DNA from: Spongilla lacustris
Taxonomy: Eukaryota; Porifera; Demospongiae; Spongillida; Spongillidae
NCBI GenBank assembly: GCA_949361645.1
Contig: OX442430.1
Location: 1,721,856 to 1,785,855, forward strand
Reading direction: 5' to 3'
DNA: 64,000 bases
Below, in pieces: positions 1-10,920 of this stretch (positions are counted from its first letter, which is position 1; every line of letters begins with the position of its first letter). Below the pieces are notes generated by a model. It worked only from the letters and a program-made list of their open reading frames with translations, did not search any database and was not told the origin of the DNA. Position numbers and translations under genes: made by a program.

Positions 1-2041
1 AAGGGCCGGCTAGCCTACCGATTGGGGAACGCAACACAAGGTAAGTGATCAATATCGTATAGGCATGTGATGACCATGCGTGTTTCTCCACGTTTTGCCT
101 CAAAACTAACGTTAAGAAACCAAAGAAAATATACGGAGCGCGAATGAATGCTACGGTGGAATACTCAGCAGCGATGCGTGTCGTGGCATAGCTATGGTCG
201 TGGTAAGTGGTTACTGGTACATGGGTGTCTGTGCGCGTGTGCTTATATCACGTGTAAGGCAGGTTAAAGACAAATCTTTTTGTGTCAGATCTGAAGAAGA
301 AAGGTACGTGCATGTGTTTTACATGACCGCTAGCGTTTTACCAAAATGACCGCTACGTTTGTTCTGATCTGGAAGACTCGCCATTGCAGAAACTGCATCC
401 TGAGGTAAAAAAAATCGTATCATCTTAATTTTAATGTCATTTTGTTTCCCTCAGAATATTGAACTGAAGCATTTTGCTCTTCTAGCGGACTGCTTCCTAT
501 ATTGAACGTTGTAGTTACATGTATGAAGTGCTATTGCTGATTTTTTTATCACAATTATACAAAACGATCAATAAATTTTTTTAATAGTATGCAGGCTTTG
601 GGCGCGTAGGTTTAACCCTTCCTTACGGTTTATGAAAACACTATATTTCCATACGTATATATCATATTTCCTTTGCAGAAAACGTACGTAATTCCGGCTG
701 TTCAGTGAAAGGAAATATCGTAAATCCGATAATTTCTAATTCCAGGAAATGTATCTAATTAAGGTATTTACTTGTGGTTTACTTGAACGTATACATAACT
801 GAAATGTGGTCATTTCGTCCCGTGAATGTTGTTGTAGCCACTGGAGTTGCCATGACATTGTCATTTGTGCTAAGTGCATCATTGATGCCATTACAACATA
901 AGCCAGCATTTGGTGTCTATATGCTGTTAACTTAATTGGACATAATACACAATAGGGATGTACGGGCAGGTGACTATGACTCACACGATGAGTGCCACAG
1001 GTCTGGAGTTCTTGATCATAGCCAGGTTGTGTGTTGGGGGGGGGGGGGGGTGCAAAGCATGTTATAAGTGGATTTGACCAGTGGTGTGTAGCCAGGATAA
1101 TACATGTATGTATGGTAAGGCACACACTGCCAGTTGCAGGGTTTGTATAAAATTTCAGGGGAAGGTGGGGGTGCACCCCTCCCGCCCAGCTAGAGGGCAG
1201 CACTCCCTCATCGGCCCCAGGAGCCAACGCTTCTTTGATGCATAAACTACTAAAACATTATTTTTATATTATTCAGTTCCATGCATATGAAAAAAAAAAA
1301 ACTGCGAGCACAGATGCTTAGATTCCACTAGAATAATAATTGGTTCACATTTGAAAACAAGTCAGAAGGAAGCAGACGACAACTGTAACAGGCATCTTTT
1401 GGTATGGAGCACTTTTTAACTCTTTGGTGCCAGATGTGTATAATAATGATATAGTTATGGTATACATTTTGCATGTACATTGTACAATTTACATGTATCA
1501 AATAATGTCACTGGAGTACTGTACATGTATTTGATTTGCTCCACAAAGATAACTACTTGCGTTAGTTTCTCCCACATCAAAAATGTGCGCACGTGGCACA
1601 TGATTATGACCTGTGGGATGCACTGGTAACAGCTTGTGTAGTGTTGCTGAAATTTGAAGAGTTGTACTACTTGCTATAATTAGTTTATGCATGTACCATA
1701 TTCCTCCTCCTACTTAACTCATCTTCAAGAACAGAATGGAGTTATTTTTGTACATCCATTTATCTTGGCACCCAAAGGGCTGGAATATCGGACCGGAGTT
1801 CTTGCAATTGGGATGGGGTACTAGATAGGGAGCTGTTTACGCCAAATACATGTACATGTATGATACATGCACGATGCCATCTTTCCGATCCTACATTTGG
1901 ATAGTGCTATTACATGCGCACGTGCACAATAGACATGCAGACAGCTGGCAGTTTGCAATTGTCATTCAAATATATGTAGATTGCACTGCAATAAACAATC
2001 AAGCGAATAATATTCATTGCCTGCCAAGCGGACCTTGCATC

Positions 2042-2076
<35 letters not shown>

Positions 2077-3320
2077 GGGGGGGGGGTTGCACCCCCCTGG
2101 CTACGGGCCTGTAGTTAATCACAGACAACACAACTCTGGTATGTCTGTAGTCCTCGAAGGATGCATAACCCATGTCTTCATCTGTATAGAGCTTACCTTG
2201 AACGGATTGCACAAGATATCCAATGCTATGTTGTAATGAGGTCTCTGTTAATCCTCCTACTGCCAAAGATGGGACGAGACCTCAATGAAATGATCTATAG
2301 GGTACTGATATAATTTATTCATAATTATGTTTTTAAATTATAATCATTATTATATCATGTATATGTGCAAGGGCGTGCGCATTGCTGCCGTTGAATGCAG
2401 GGCTAATTTAGTTGGGCGTGGTAAATAAGTCGAGTCTGCTGCACCAGGGAGTGCATTCCAATCGCGTTCAAGTGGGTTTATTCTGATGTGAGATAATGTA
2501 ATCACACATTCAATATCACCTACTATAATAATGCAATAACATAACGATTTCACAAAGATATTGCATGATATTGCATAACACTGACTCCAGCAGAAGCTTG
2601 TCACCCGCACGGTTGTATGCGGCTGGAAACTAAGTCAATAATTAGATCATTTACGGTATTACCATATATTTCTTAACTGATGGCTCATTATAGACATCTG
2701 ATGTTTAAAAGCAAACCATAACTCACCAGAACTAGCAAATCAAAAAGTGAAAACGAACTCAAACACTGCATTCCTTTTCCTGTCATGTCCAGTCAATGCG
2801 CACAATTGAAATTCCACATAGATAGCATGCGCATACCGTTTAGCAAGGTCACGCGATACGTATTTAGAAGGAGGGCGTTACTAAATGCTACGACGTAGCC
2901 TTTGGTGACTGAACTGGAAGGTATAAGTACTACAGCGATGCTCAGGAGGCATGTGGCTACCAGAATTTACTAACCTGAAGTGGCAACGCATTTTCTGTCA
3001 CCACGAACAAGCTGAGCGTATTGCATGAATAATCGACGTACGTTGTGGTTTTGCCCTATACATTATAGGTATGGATTACAATTTCCATACATTGCAGAGT
3101 GTGTGGGCAGAGGCTAACGAAGTACAGGGCAAAGAAAAGAACCAGCTCTGAGTGCATAGCATTCTCAGCTGAGCTGAAAATAGCTTTTGACATTTGACAC
3201 ATCTGGGGATGATGTAACCCTGAGATGTTCTGCATGCAATGTAAGCTGGGTATGTAGAGAACAATCTGTGCCATCACAAAGTGAGTGCATCACAAATGTG
3301 TAGTGATGCTATTTGAGTGG
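1..3320. other. Intergenic, repeat-bearing region without a supported gene
   Basis: No reading frame here has a recognisable domain or a convincing exon structure. The open frames at 736-1227 and 1850-2266 run through low-complexity G/C and TG tracts. The segment near 1139-1240 is an inverted relative of the GC-rich stretch at about 10595-10700; both contain the AGCTGGGCGGGAGGGG core on one strand or the other. This suggests a dispersed repeat rather than coding sequence. Confidence 0.6.
2045..2087. repeat. (TG)n microsatellite followed by a G tract
   Basis: About fifteen TG dinucleotides are followed directly by a run of G residues and then GCACCCCCC. A similar G tract followed by TGCA lies at 1038-1053. 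Such tracts probably mark copies of a dispersed repeat. They also generate the poly-Cys/Val and poly-His/Thr frames seen here. Confidence 0.9.
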
Positions 3321-3344
3321 CAAAACAAGTAAACATATGACATC

Positions 3345-4738
3345 ATAAGAGGTCATCTTGAGAAGATTGCCCCTCCTCTAGCTCTCCATAGTGAGCCTAG
3401 CCCACCTTTGGCAAGAGCTAACAACCTACCAATGCTAAAGGAGCTGAAGTGTGCACTGTGCTCCAACACCCTCTCACAGCCACTGGAGCTGCTGTGTAGT
3501 GCACTGGTGTGCTCCAAATGCCTCCGGGAGTGGATAGCAGCATATGATGCTGTGAACCATCCATGCTGCTCAGAGGACGGATAGTCCTCTGCTGCTCAGA
3601 GATGGTCCCATGTTGCTCAGTAATGGTCCCATGCTGCCCAGAGGATGGTCCCATGCTGCCCAGAGGATGATCCCCTGCTGCTCAGAGGATGGTTCCCTGC
3701 TGATCAGAGGATGATCCACTGCTACTCAGAGGATGATCTCCTGCTGCTCAGAGGATGATCCCCTGCTGCTCAGAGGACAGTCCCATGCTGCTCAGAGGAC
3801 GGTCCCCTGCTGATCAGAGGATGGTCCCATGCTGCTCAGAGGATGGCCCCCTGCTGCTCAGAGGACGGTCCCCTGCTGCTCAGAGGATGGTCCCATGCTG
3901 CCCAGAGGATGATCCCCTGTTGCTCAGAGGATGATCCCCTGCTGCTCAGAGGACAGTCCCATGCTGCTCAGAGGACGGTCCCCTGCTGATCAGAGGATGG
4001 TCCCCTGCTGATCAGAGGATGGTCCCCTGCTGCTCAGAGGATGATCCCCTGCTGCTCCGAGGATGATCTCCTGCTGCTCAGAGGATGATCCCCTGCCGCT
4101 CAGAGGACAGTCCCATGCTGCTCAGAGGACGGTCCCCTGCTGATCAGAGGATGGTCCCCTGCTGCTCAGAGGATGATCCCCTGCTGCTCCGAGGATGATC
4201 CCCTGCTACTCAGAGGATGGTCCCCTGCTGCTCAGAGGATGATCCCCTGCTGCTCCGAGGATGATCTCCTGCTGCTCAGAGGATGATCCCCTGCCGCTCA
4301 GAGGACAGTCCCATGCTGCTCAGAGGACGGTCCCCTGCTGATCAGAGGATGGTCCCCTGCTGCTCAGAGGATGATCCCCTGCTGCTCCGAGGATGATCCC
4401 CTGCTACTCAGAGGATGGTCCCCTGCTACTCAGAGGATGGTCCCCTGCTGCTCAGAGGATGGTCCCCTGCTGCTCAGAGGATGGTCCCCTGCTGCTCAGA
4501 GGATGGTCCCCTGCTGCTCAGAGGATGGTCCCCTGCTGCTCAGAGGACGGTCACCAGGATGATCCCCTAGTCAGACTATCATCAAGTGTGATAATGCTGC
4601 TGCTGTCAGATGTTCTGGAGCACTGTATACAGACTGCAGCAGGGATATTAAGGATGGTGACTATGAAGAGCATGAGTGTGCACCAACACTTACACCTGAG
4701 GAGGAGAAGCAAGCAGCGGGTTTGCTGAAGAGGGTAAT
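3345..4738 (+). pseudogene. RING-type zinc-finger gene fragment split by a minisatellite
   Basis: From about 3345 the plus strand is open and encodes LKELKCALCSNTLSQ, then cysteines in a CxxC...C....CxxC layout (LLCSALVCSKCLREW) and HPCC. This resembles a C3HC4 RING finger in which the usual His position is changed. The frame stops at the first minisatellite unit, about 3580. Beyond the array, from about 4583, another frame continues as a plausible downstream part: it contains GDYEEHECAPTLTPEEEK and AAGLLKR, with further cysteines. The two halves look like one ancestral coding region pushed apart by about 1 kb of 22-bp repeats. The parent family is not identified; such RING modules occur in host ligases and in invertebrate transposon proteins. 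The cysteine pattern is seen directly; unity of the two halves is inferred. Confidence 0.55.
3562..4553. repeat. 22-bp minisatellite, about 45 units
   Basis: The unit is close to CTGCTGCTCAGAGGATGGTC plus CC, repeated head to tail. Variants include GATGATCC, GACGGTCC, GACAGTCC and CTGATCAG, and blocks of variants recur in the same order, a sign of higher-order duplication. Since 22 is not a multiple of three, every frame is read in turn with a 22-residue protein period (PCCSED, PLLLRG, SPAAQR). Long frames here are artefacts of the array. The first unit overlaps the coding segment for HPCCSED in the RING fragment, so the array probably grew out of that coding sequence. Confidence 0.95.
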
Positions 4739-4744
4739 CTCTAC

Positions 4745-5930
4745 CAGCTAGTCCTGACAAAGCCATCATACAACTTGCTACAGGGGAAGCAGTTAAGTGA
4801 ATGTCAATGACTTGTACCTTGTACAGAGGTTACATAATATATACACTCACTTCTGCCAATGACATTCGTGCATGTCACCAGAGCTAAACTACAGCTGCCT
4901 ACTCTTCATGGACTGAAGTTCAGGTACATGTACATGTATTGCCGGCGATTAAGGCTGGGCTTGCCATACCTTGGAATACACTGAGGCTTCTAAGGCGGTG
5001 TGTCACAACATACAGCACAGGCTCAATTCTAACTCACTGATGTTTCAGGTGGCTCAAATCATCAGGAATCTGTCTAGCTGGTGAGGAAAGGATGCACCAC
5101 ATATCCAGCCAAATTGTTGGCGATAACCCCAAAGGAGAAACAGCCCCCTTTTCAGGGGCCATGTCAATTCATGCAAAATTCTTGGCTTGACATTTGCTCC
5201 AATCCACAACCACATGCAGAAACTGATGCGCATTGTACAAGAACACTTACTAAGTATTGAGCCACAATTGGTAGCTGCCATACCCCCTCCAGCCAAGAGA
5301 GTAAAGAATAAATAATAATTCAGTTCAAGCTCAATCTATTTACATACGAGCATGGAGTCAAATTTAGACCAAAAGAAATGTAAGGCTATATTTTAAACGC
5401 TCTGTTAAAACCCACTTCATTGCGCAAATATTAATTCCCCCACCCCCAAAAAGACACCAAAATGGTGGATTTTCAAAGGCTAGAAATCTACTTCAGAAAA
5501 TGCGTTGCCACTAACCTTTACCAAAAAACGACAGTACAAACAACTAACTTTACCGCGATAGCTTTGGCATGTTCCAATTCAGTCACCGAGCGTCGTTGTA
5601 GTTTTTTGAACACATGTAGTCGGTGATCGCCGTGCGTAAGTCGGTAGGTTTGAAGTACCAGAGCCGACAGTTGGCAACACCAGGCCACGTGATTTTTGCT
5701 TACAATATAGTTCAAAGGTGTTTATCACTGCTAGTATGGCTTTTAGGTGTTGATTACGTTTTATGTACCCCGTGCACAGCTGGTTCTAAAAGGCATCGGT
5801 TGTCAGGTTCGTTGCTATGGGTGTACGTAACCATTTCAATTTTTCGGGGCGTAGGGCTTAGTTTCCACGCGTTCAATGAGAGCAGACCACCGTGCCCGAC
5901 GACCCGACCTGCGGTAGTCGGGCCACGCCC
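4745..5930. other. Intergenic region upstream of the receptor gene
   Basis: No supported gene. A minus-strand frame near 5518-5715 ends with a possible exon (RRSVTELEHAKAIAVK before a GTTAGT donor), but nothing downstream confirms it. The stretch 5730-5850 is similar to 14200-14330: both have TATGGCTTTTA, then a GGTTGTCA...CGTTGCTA block and a CATTTCAA...TTTCGGG block. The two sites may share an old promoter or repeat. Confidence 0.4.
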
Positions 5931-5938
5931 AACTAGGG

Positions 5939-5948
5939 CTTATAATAC
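5939..5948 (+). promoter_or_regulatory. Possible TATA element of the receptor gene
   Basis: CTTATAATAC lies about 40 bp before the ATG of the seven-transmembrane receptor. The short distance would give a very short 5' leader, so this is a candidate only. Confidence 0.35.
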
Positions 5949-5986
5949 GTATACGTATGGACCAAATATATTAAAAGAAGGCAACA

Positions 5987-6913
5987 ATGAATCATTCTGA
6001 TGGCAAGGTGTCATCTACTGAGATCGTTCTCACGGTAGTGAACGGTGTATCCGTACTGCTGTGCCTACTGGCCGCCATCTTGGTATTTGGTCTCAAGCTA
6101 CACAAAGCGACAGTCTATCGATTGGCTCTCTATCAGGTGGTCTCTTCAATGGCATTTGCGACGGTAGAAATGTTGCAAATCATTTTCTTCAATTACGATC
6201 GTGCTCCAGATGTCTATGGTCGAGCGTGCATTGCTATTGAATGGCTGAACGTTTACTCTAGATGGACGAAGCTCCTTTTCACCATGTGGGTTACTTTCCA
6301 TGTCTTCTGTTTTGCGGTACTCCACAAGAACCTGAATAAGTTCGAAGTGTTGTACGTTTTGACCTCACTGCTCGTACCAGCAGCAATCGCTTCTATTCCT
6401 CTGATAACCCACTCCTATGGCATTAGCCCAATCGGTGCGTGCTACTTATATGTTAGAAATGACAGCTATCATATCGCACTCATCGAAAGATTCGCTCTCT
6501 GGGATGGTCCAGCAATGGCTGTCTTAATAGCAACATCTACAGCCATGGTTGTCATGGTGATACAACTTGCTCGAATAGTGTGTTCGAGATTGAAGTATGA
6601 ATCACTTGGCGAGGATGACCAGTTTTTGAGGGCTCTTAAGCAGCTGCTTCCGTTGGCTGCTTTTCCAATATTGTTCTTTATCTTCATAGTACCTGTGTTC
6701 ATATTTCACGTCTATTCAGCCCGGAGTTTTGCAAGTACTGCACTGACGTTCTCTGTTTCGGCATTTATCTCTTTATGGAGCTTGACGTCAGGTGTGACGC
6801 TCATAATGCATGTCTTCATAGCAAGAAGATGTTTAAAGAAGAGGTTCACTCACCAAAAACAAATTTCACTTCAGTTGCGCGGCTCGCACGTGACCGAAGA
6901 GGATAACAAATAA
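5987..6913 (+). CDS. Seven-transmembrane G-protein-coupled receptor, intronless
   Basis: The 308-residue frame encodes a plasma-membrane receptor with seven hydrophobic segments, at about residues 13-36, 46-68, 83-111, 118-140, 169-197, 219-245 and 250-277. A short N-terminus carries an N-glycosylation site (NHS). Cys 81 just before helix 3 and the cysteine in GACYLYVRND of the second extracellular loop are placed for the usual stabilising disulfide. The third intracellular loop is short (RLKYESLGEDDQFLRALK) and the basic C-terminal tail begins ARRCLKKRF. No rhodopsin-class DRY or NPxxY motif is visible, so it does not look like class A; a cAMP-receptor/secretin-like or sponge-specific class is more likely. 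Ligand and G protein are unknown. The ATG at 5987 gives the expected short extracellular end. Lack of introns suggests retroposition or a lineage-specific single-exon family. A decayed relative lies on the minus strand at 8013-8399. Confidence 0.85.
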   Translation: MNHSDGKVSSTEIVLTVVNGVSVLLCLLAAILVFGLKLHKATVYRLALYQVVSSMAFATVEMLQIIFFNYDRAPDVYGRACIAIEWLNVYSRWTKLLFTMWVTFHVFCFAVLHKNLNKFEVLYVLTSLLVPAAIASIPLITHSYGISPIGACYLYVRNDSYHIALIERFALWDGPAMAVLIATSTAMVVMVIQLARIVCSRLKYESLGEDDQFLRALKQLLPLAAFPILFFIFIVPVFIFHVYSARSFASTALTFSVSAFISLWSLTSGVTLIMHVFIARRCLKKRFTHQKQISLQLRGSHVTEEDNK

Positions 6914-8010
6914 TGCATTGATTGTTTTGTACTACTGTATGGCATATCTCTTTCACTGCATCTCCATGCATTCTTTGATTCTCTACGTTTTTCTTCTACC
7001 ATCAGTGAAGTGTATATATATGTAGAACTATTATATTATAATTATGCATATACTTTTAATTAACGAACTAAAGCATGCATGTCCGGTGTATTGTTCCCCG
7101 TTTTTTTTTTTTTTTTTTTTTTTGTTTGGAGGAACATATGTCCTCCAAATGGTAAATTATGATTTTTTTTAAAGCCTTCGTGAGTTAAGCATGCAGTAAT
7201 GACTTTTACTTTCTGTGTAGCTCTGTCATCTCTACAAGATGGTGGCATCGTAAAGCCACTAAACATGCTGACACATCTAAGCTTTTAAAATACAGTCCTA
7301 TTCCAACAGAAAAGCCCTTTCTGATTTTTGCTGTTGGAATTGGACTTATCCATGGGTCATTGACATGACGCGTGGTTGAAGTAATTGATTGCGCATGCAA
7401 TTGTCCGCCAAGTTGCTGCACACTTGACCATTGATAGCTGCATGAGCTAATACTCATAATTTTGGTTAGCTACTCATATTGCAATGCAGATCTTTGTACG
7501 AACGTAATTTTCCGATGCTCAGAGAATGTGCATGCAATGCAAATTAATATTATTCCACAGATATAACCGGCCATACCGGCATCGTCGGAATGTTCTGAAC
7601 TGAGTATTATCCCGGCCCGTGCTGAATTCCATTTATGGCAGCCTACTCTTGGTTCAAGCCAGTGCTCGATCGTGCTTTCATCGCATTATAGCTACAACAA
7701 TAGACCTGCTTTAGGGTTAGGGGGTAGTCTTATGCATGGTTGATTATAGGCATTCCTGCTCTAAACACTTTCCTGAGCTCCTGCCATGGTCTTCTTGGTG
7801 CTATGTTAGCCGCCCATCATTATTGTACTCTATGGGTACTATCTTCTGAGGTAGGAGTTCAATAACGAGACCCACCCGGTCCTCTTCTCTCCTCTGTACA
7901 TGTAGCTCTGCAAAAGCTGATTTTGTCCACTGATCTACAACAACAAATTCTGCACTGATCTGTGACTGAACGTTAAGGTCCTTAGATGATGGAGGCCTGG
8001 CTAGTATGTA
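6914..8010. other. Intergenic region between receptor gene and receptor pseudogene
   Basis: AT-rich sequence with a run of about 23 T at 7101-7123. No supported gene. Short open frames at 7060-7457 and 7801-8016 have no recognisable content. No clear AATAAA signal was seen just after the receptor stop codon. Confidence 0.5.
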
Positions 8011-8012
8011 TC

Positions 8013-8399
8013 TCATGCAAGCCCTAATGTCATAAGGTCCCCCTCTAGGCTTCCAAGTGAATGTGAATTTTCAGCCCCCAGATTTACAGGTAACATGGTC
8101 TGCATCCTGAGTAGATATTTGGTATGAGCAAACAATATAGGAAAACTGAGCAGCCAATGGAAGGAGTTGTTCAAGAGCCTCCTGAAGCTGGTTTGATTGC
8201 TCATATATCTTAAACTCCAACACACCCTATAGGTCAGTCTTATCACCATGACAATCATGGCTATGGATGAAATTATAAATACCAACATAGCTGGATCATC
8301 CCGGAGAGCTAGCCTTTCAATGCCAGCAATGCGTTGGCTGTCATTCTGAGAATAAATGAAACAAATACAGGCATTGTAACTGTAATTGTTATTCATCAT
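8013..8399 (-). pseudogene. Decayed seven-transmembrane receptor fragment
   Basis: On the minus strand, IAGIERLALRDDPAMLVFI and IAMIVMVIRLTYRVC align with IALIERFALWDGPAMAVLI and TAMVVMVIQLARIVC of the intact receptor at 5987-6913. The next part, RRLLNNSFHWLLSFPILF, matches the start of its sixth helix. Homology covers roughly residues 145-232 of the intact protein and then dissolves. The first four helices and the seventh were not found in order. This is a partial inverted paralogue, about 1.1 kb from the intact gene and almost certainly non-functional. The minus frame at 8412-8867 could hold more remnants, but no alignment supports that. Confidence 0.75.
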
Positions 8400-9098
8400 T
8401 TACCTGAATGCTTACCAGAGCAGCTTGGAAATAATGCCACTTCTGGTTATGTAAATTGGATTGAATTGCTGAATCGAAACTAAGTGCTGACTAGCCAAGG
8501 TACATGTACAATGAGCATGCATAAAATTAAAATCTATATGTATAATATAAAGTGCAACATTGATTGCATCACCCCTGTAGGTCAAACATAGCCAGAAAAT
8601 GAGTGATCCAATGAGTATCATCTGCTTGGGTCTGAACAAATGGCATCGTTTTGAATACAAGTGGTTAGCATCAATTTCTATATCCATCATGCAATAGCAA
8701 TTGCTCTTCATCATTACTGCAGTTCTGGCATTCTTCAAGACATTAGTATCAGTGTTGCTAACATGATGTACCATACGACTATCATCACATCTGTACACAC
8801 AATGGCTTTCTGTCCGTATGCTAATGCACGGTACTGGGGATATAGATTCAGTGCACCATGCAATCACTTTTAATATATACAGGCGAGAGAATAGTGTTTT
8901 ATCTACAATGCTATATAGAAATAGCGCGTGATTAACAGATTAACATATCTTTACTGACTTCCATCGATCGATAGGGACGGATCTAGGGGGTGTGGGGGGG
9001 GGGGGGGGGGGGGCACCAGGGGCACGTGCCCCCCCCCCCCCCCTTTCCGGACGACTCATTAAATATTCATGAGTGTATTTTGTTTACCGCGTGCAATT

Positions 9099-10227
9099 TA
9101 GGGTGTGTAACCGGTTATCAGGTTATTCGGGTTATTCGGATATTCGCAAAAACCTATCCGTTCGAATAGTAATTTAGCATTACTCGGAAAAATCGATTGT
9201 TGGATTTGTTCTATTCGAAATAACCGGTTTGTGAATCTCCATTCGGAGGTACTTAGGTATTCGTCGTCCGCATCGACAATTCGCCCATTATTCGAATACA
9301 TTTTTATGACGATATCCGGATACGCGTTTACGATATTACAACGACAATAACTACGTCTAATTTAAAGTTATAACGTCACTGTTGTTACTATAAATATATA
9401 CGTGGGGGACGAGATCAAATTAACTGTACGGGCAGTAATTCGAACTTACTACATGTAGCCAGAAGATTAGAGATCTCCCTTATCACGTGTCATGACGACG
9501 GACAGCTCCAGCTACAAATCAAAGTCAGTTCGCTTAGTGTATTTCGAATCAGCTGGCTTCTTGCATCATGCAAACTCTCTGAGCTGATCGTACTTATTAG
9601 GCCTACTTACCCCCGGTAATTACCAGTATTTTCGAAACTCGAGATGGTGAAATGGAGGCTGCATGGCTGGTGGTGCGTGAACGTCACCTGTGGTTCTATT
9701 CTGTTGGCATTAAGTGCGATGTGTACATCTGTAGACTGTACGTACTGGCAAAGCTCAGCGTGGCCACGCTAACTTAGGTCGGGACACGCCCAACTATATA
9801 GGTATGCGGTTAGGCCAAGCGATTTAGGCCTATGTAGGTAGCTGTGGTTGTGTGCTGAGTGCATCTGGTGTGATGTGGGTAGCTGTGGATGCATGCTGAG
9901 GGTACTGATCTGGTGTAATGTGGTTAGTTGTAGTAGGGTGTCTGGTGTGATGGAGGTAGCTATGGTTGTGTGCCTCATGAGGGCATCTGGTGTGATGGGG
10001 TAGGTGTGTTTGTGTGCTGAGGGCATCTGGTGTGATGGGGGTAGGTGTGTGTGTGCTGAGAGTATCTGGTGATGTGGGTAGCTTTAGGAGGGTCTCTGGT
10101 GTGGTTTGTACATTTAGGTGGCTCAATGAGCAAAAAAACCTGAATAACCTAGGTATTCGGTTGGCAAATTGTCAAAACCTATTCGGAAAAATCGATTTTC
10201 ATTATTCAGGGAAGGTTACACACCCTA
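9099..10227. mobile_element. Non-autonomous hAT-like transposon with 8-bp target duplication
   Basis: The element begins TAGGGTGTGTAACC and ends with its exact reverse complement GGTTACACACCCTA. It is flanked on both sides by GTGCAATT (9091-9098 and 10228-10235), a perfect 8-bp target-site duplication as made by hAT transposases. Subterminal GGTTATTCGG/CCTATTCGG motifs occur near both ends. The middle holds a tandem repeat and no transposase. It is inserted into the composite repeat around it, which was therefore present first. Confidence 0.85.
9830..10110. repeat. Tandem repeat inside the hAT-like element
   Basis: Imperfect units of about 35-50 bp, built from GTAGCTGTGGTTGTGTGCTG and GCATCTGGTGTGATG, follow each other head to tail. 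They create the His/Thr-rich minus-strand frames at 9769-10126, which are not genes. Confidence 0.75.
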
Positions 10228-10920
10228 GTGCAATTATAACCCCTCACGAATACGCGAAACAGTGCCGCGGTTAGCTACAGCGCGGACTGACAGGGGCGGA
10301 TCTAGGTAGGGCACGTGCCCCCGGCCCCTTCCGGACGACTCATTAAATATTCATGAATGTATTTTGCGTACCGCGTGCGATTTATAACCGCACGACACAG
10401 TGCCGCGGTTAGCTACAGCGCGGATACATGTACGTGTGCACGAACGCTATAAACTCGTATTGGCAATTGCTACAATTAATATGTATTTCTTCTGAAAAAA
10501 TACATGCATTGCACACGTATAAACAATATAGCGACTATTTAACAGGCCTGCTTTTTTGCGTAGTTTTCGGAGCTTTTTCAACGCAAAACGCGTTGGCTTC
10601 TCGGGCTCCGCCCCAGGCCCCGATGGGGGAGCTTACAGCGCTCCCCCATACCCCCTAGCTGGGCGGGAGGGGTGTCCCCCTCCCGCGCCCTCCCCGGGGC
10701 GGCGCCTCTAATTGTGCCCCCCCCCCCCCCCCCCCCCCCCTTTCCAAATTCCTGGATCCGCTTCTGAATCGATCAACGTACTCGAGGCAGAAACACCGGA
10801 AGGTCTATGTGGCAGACTCGTATTGCATGCACCTTGGTTGCGGAAATCTATAAAGCTTATAGCATGAAGCCTTAACAATAAGAGTGTGCATAGACAGGGA
10901 ATAAAACACAGTAGTTCAGT

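Larger units (their letters stand above)
8975..10765. mobile_element. Composite GGCGGATCTAGG-type repeat, partly duplicated in tandem
   Basis: A unit starting GGACGGATCTAGG at about 8972 has G and C tracts, then ACGACTCATTAAATATTCAT. It ends in CAGTGCCGCGGTTAGCTACAG near 10280 once the nested hAT element is removed. A second unit starts GGGGCGGATCTAGG at about 10292 and repeats the same order up to about 10423. A C tract and CCTGGATCCGCTTC near 10740-10767 resemble the inverted start and may be the right end. There is no coding capacity, so this looks like a non-autonomous element that was copied in tandem. Confidence 0.55.

Noticed and set aside
1850..2266. Overlapping frames of 118-128 codons
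   Set aside because: They run through the TG microsatellite and a G tract and have no domain or splice context.
4371..4728. Open frames with regular Pro-Cys-Cys-Ser-Glu-Asp repeats, possibly a repetitive protein
   Set aside because: The 22-bp unit reads open in all three frames. The protein repeat is a by-product of the minisatellite.
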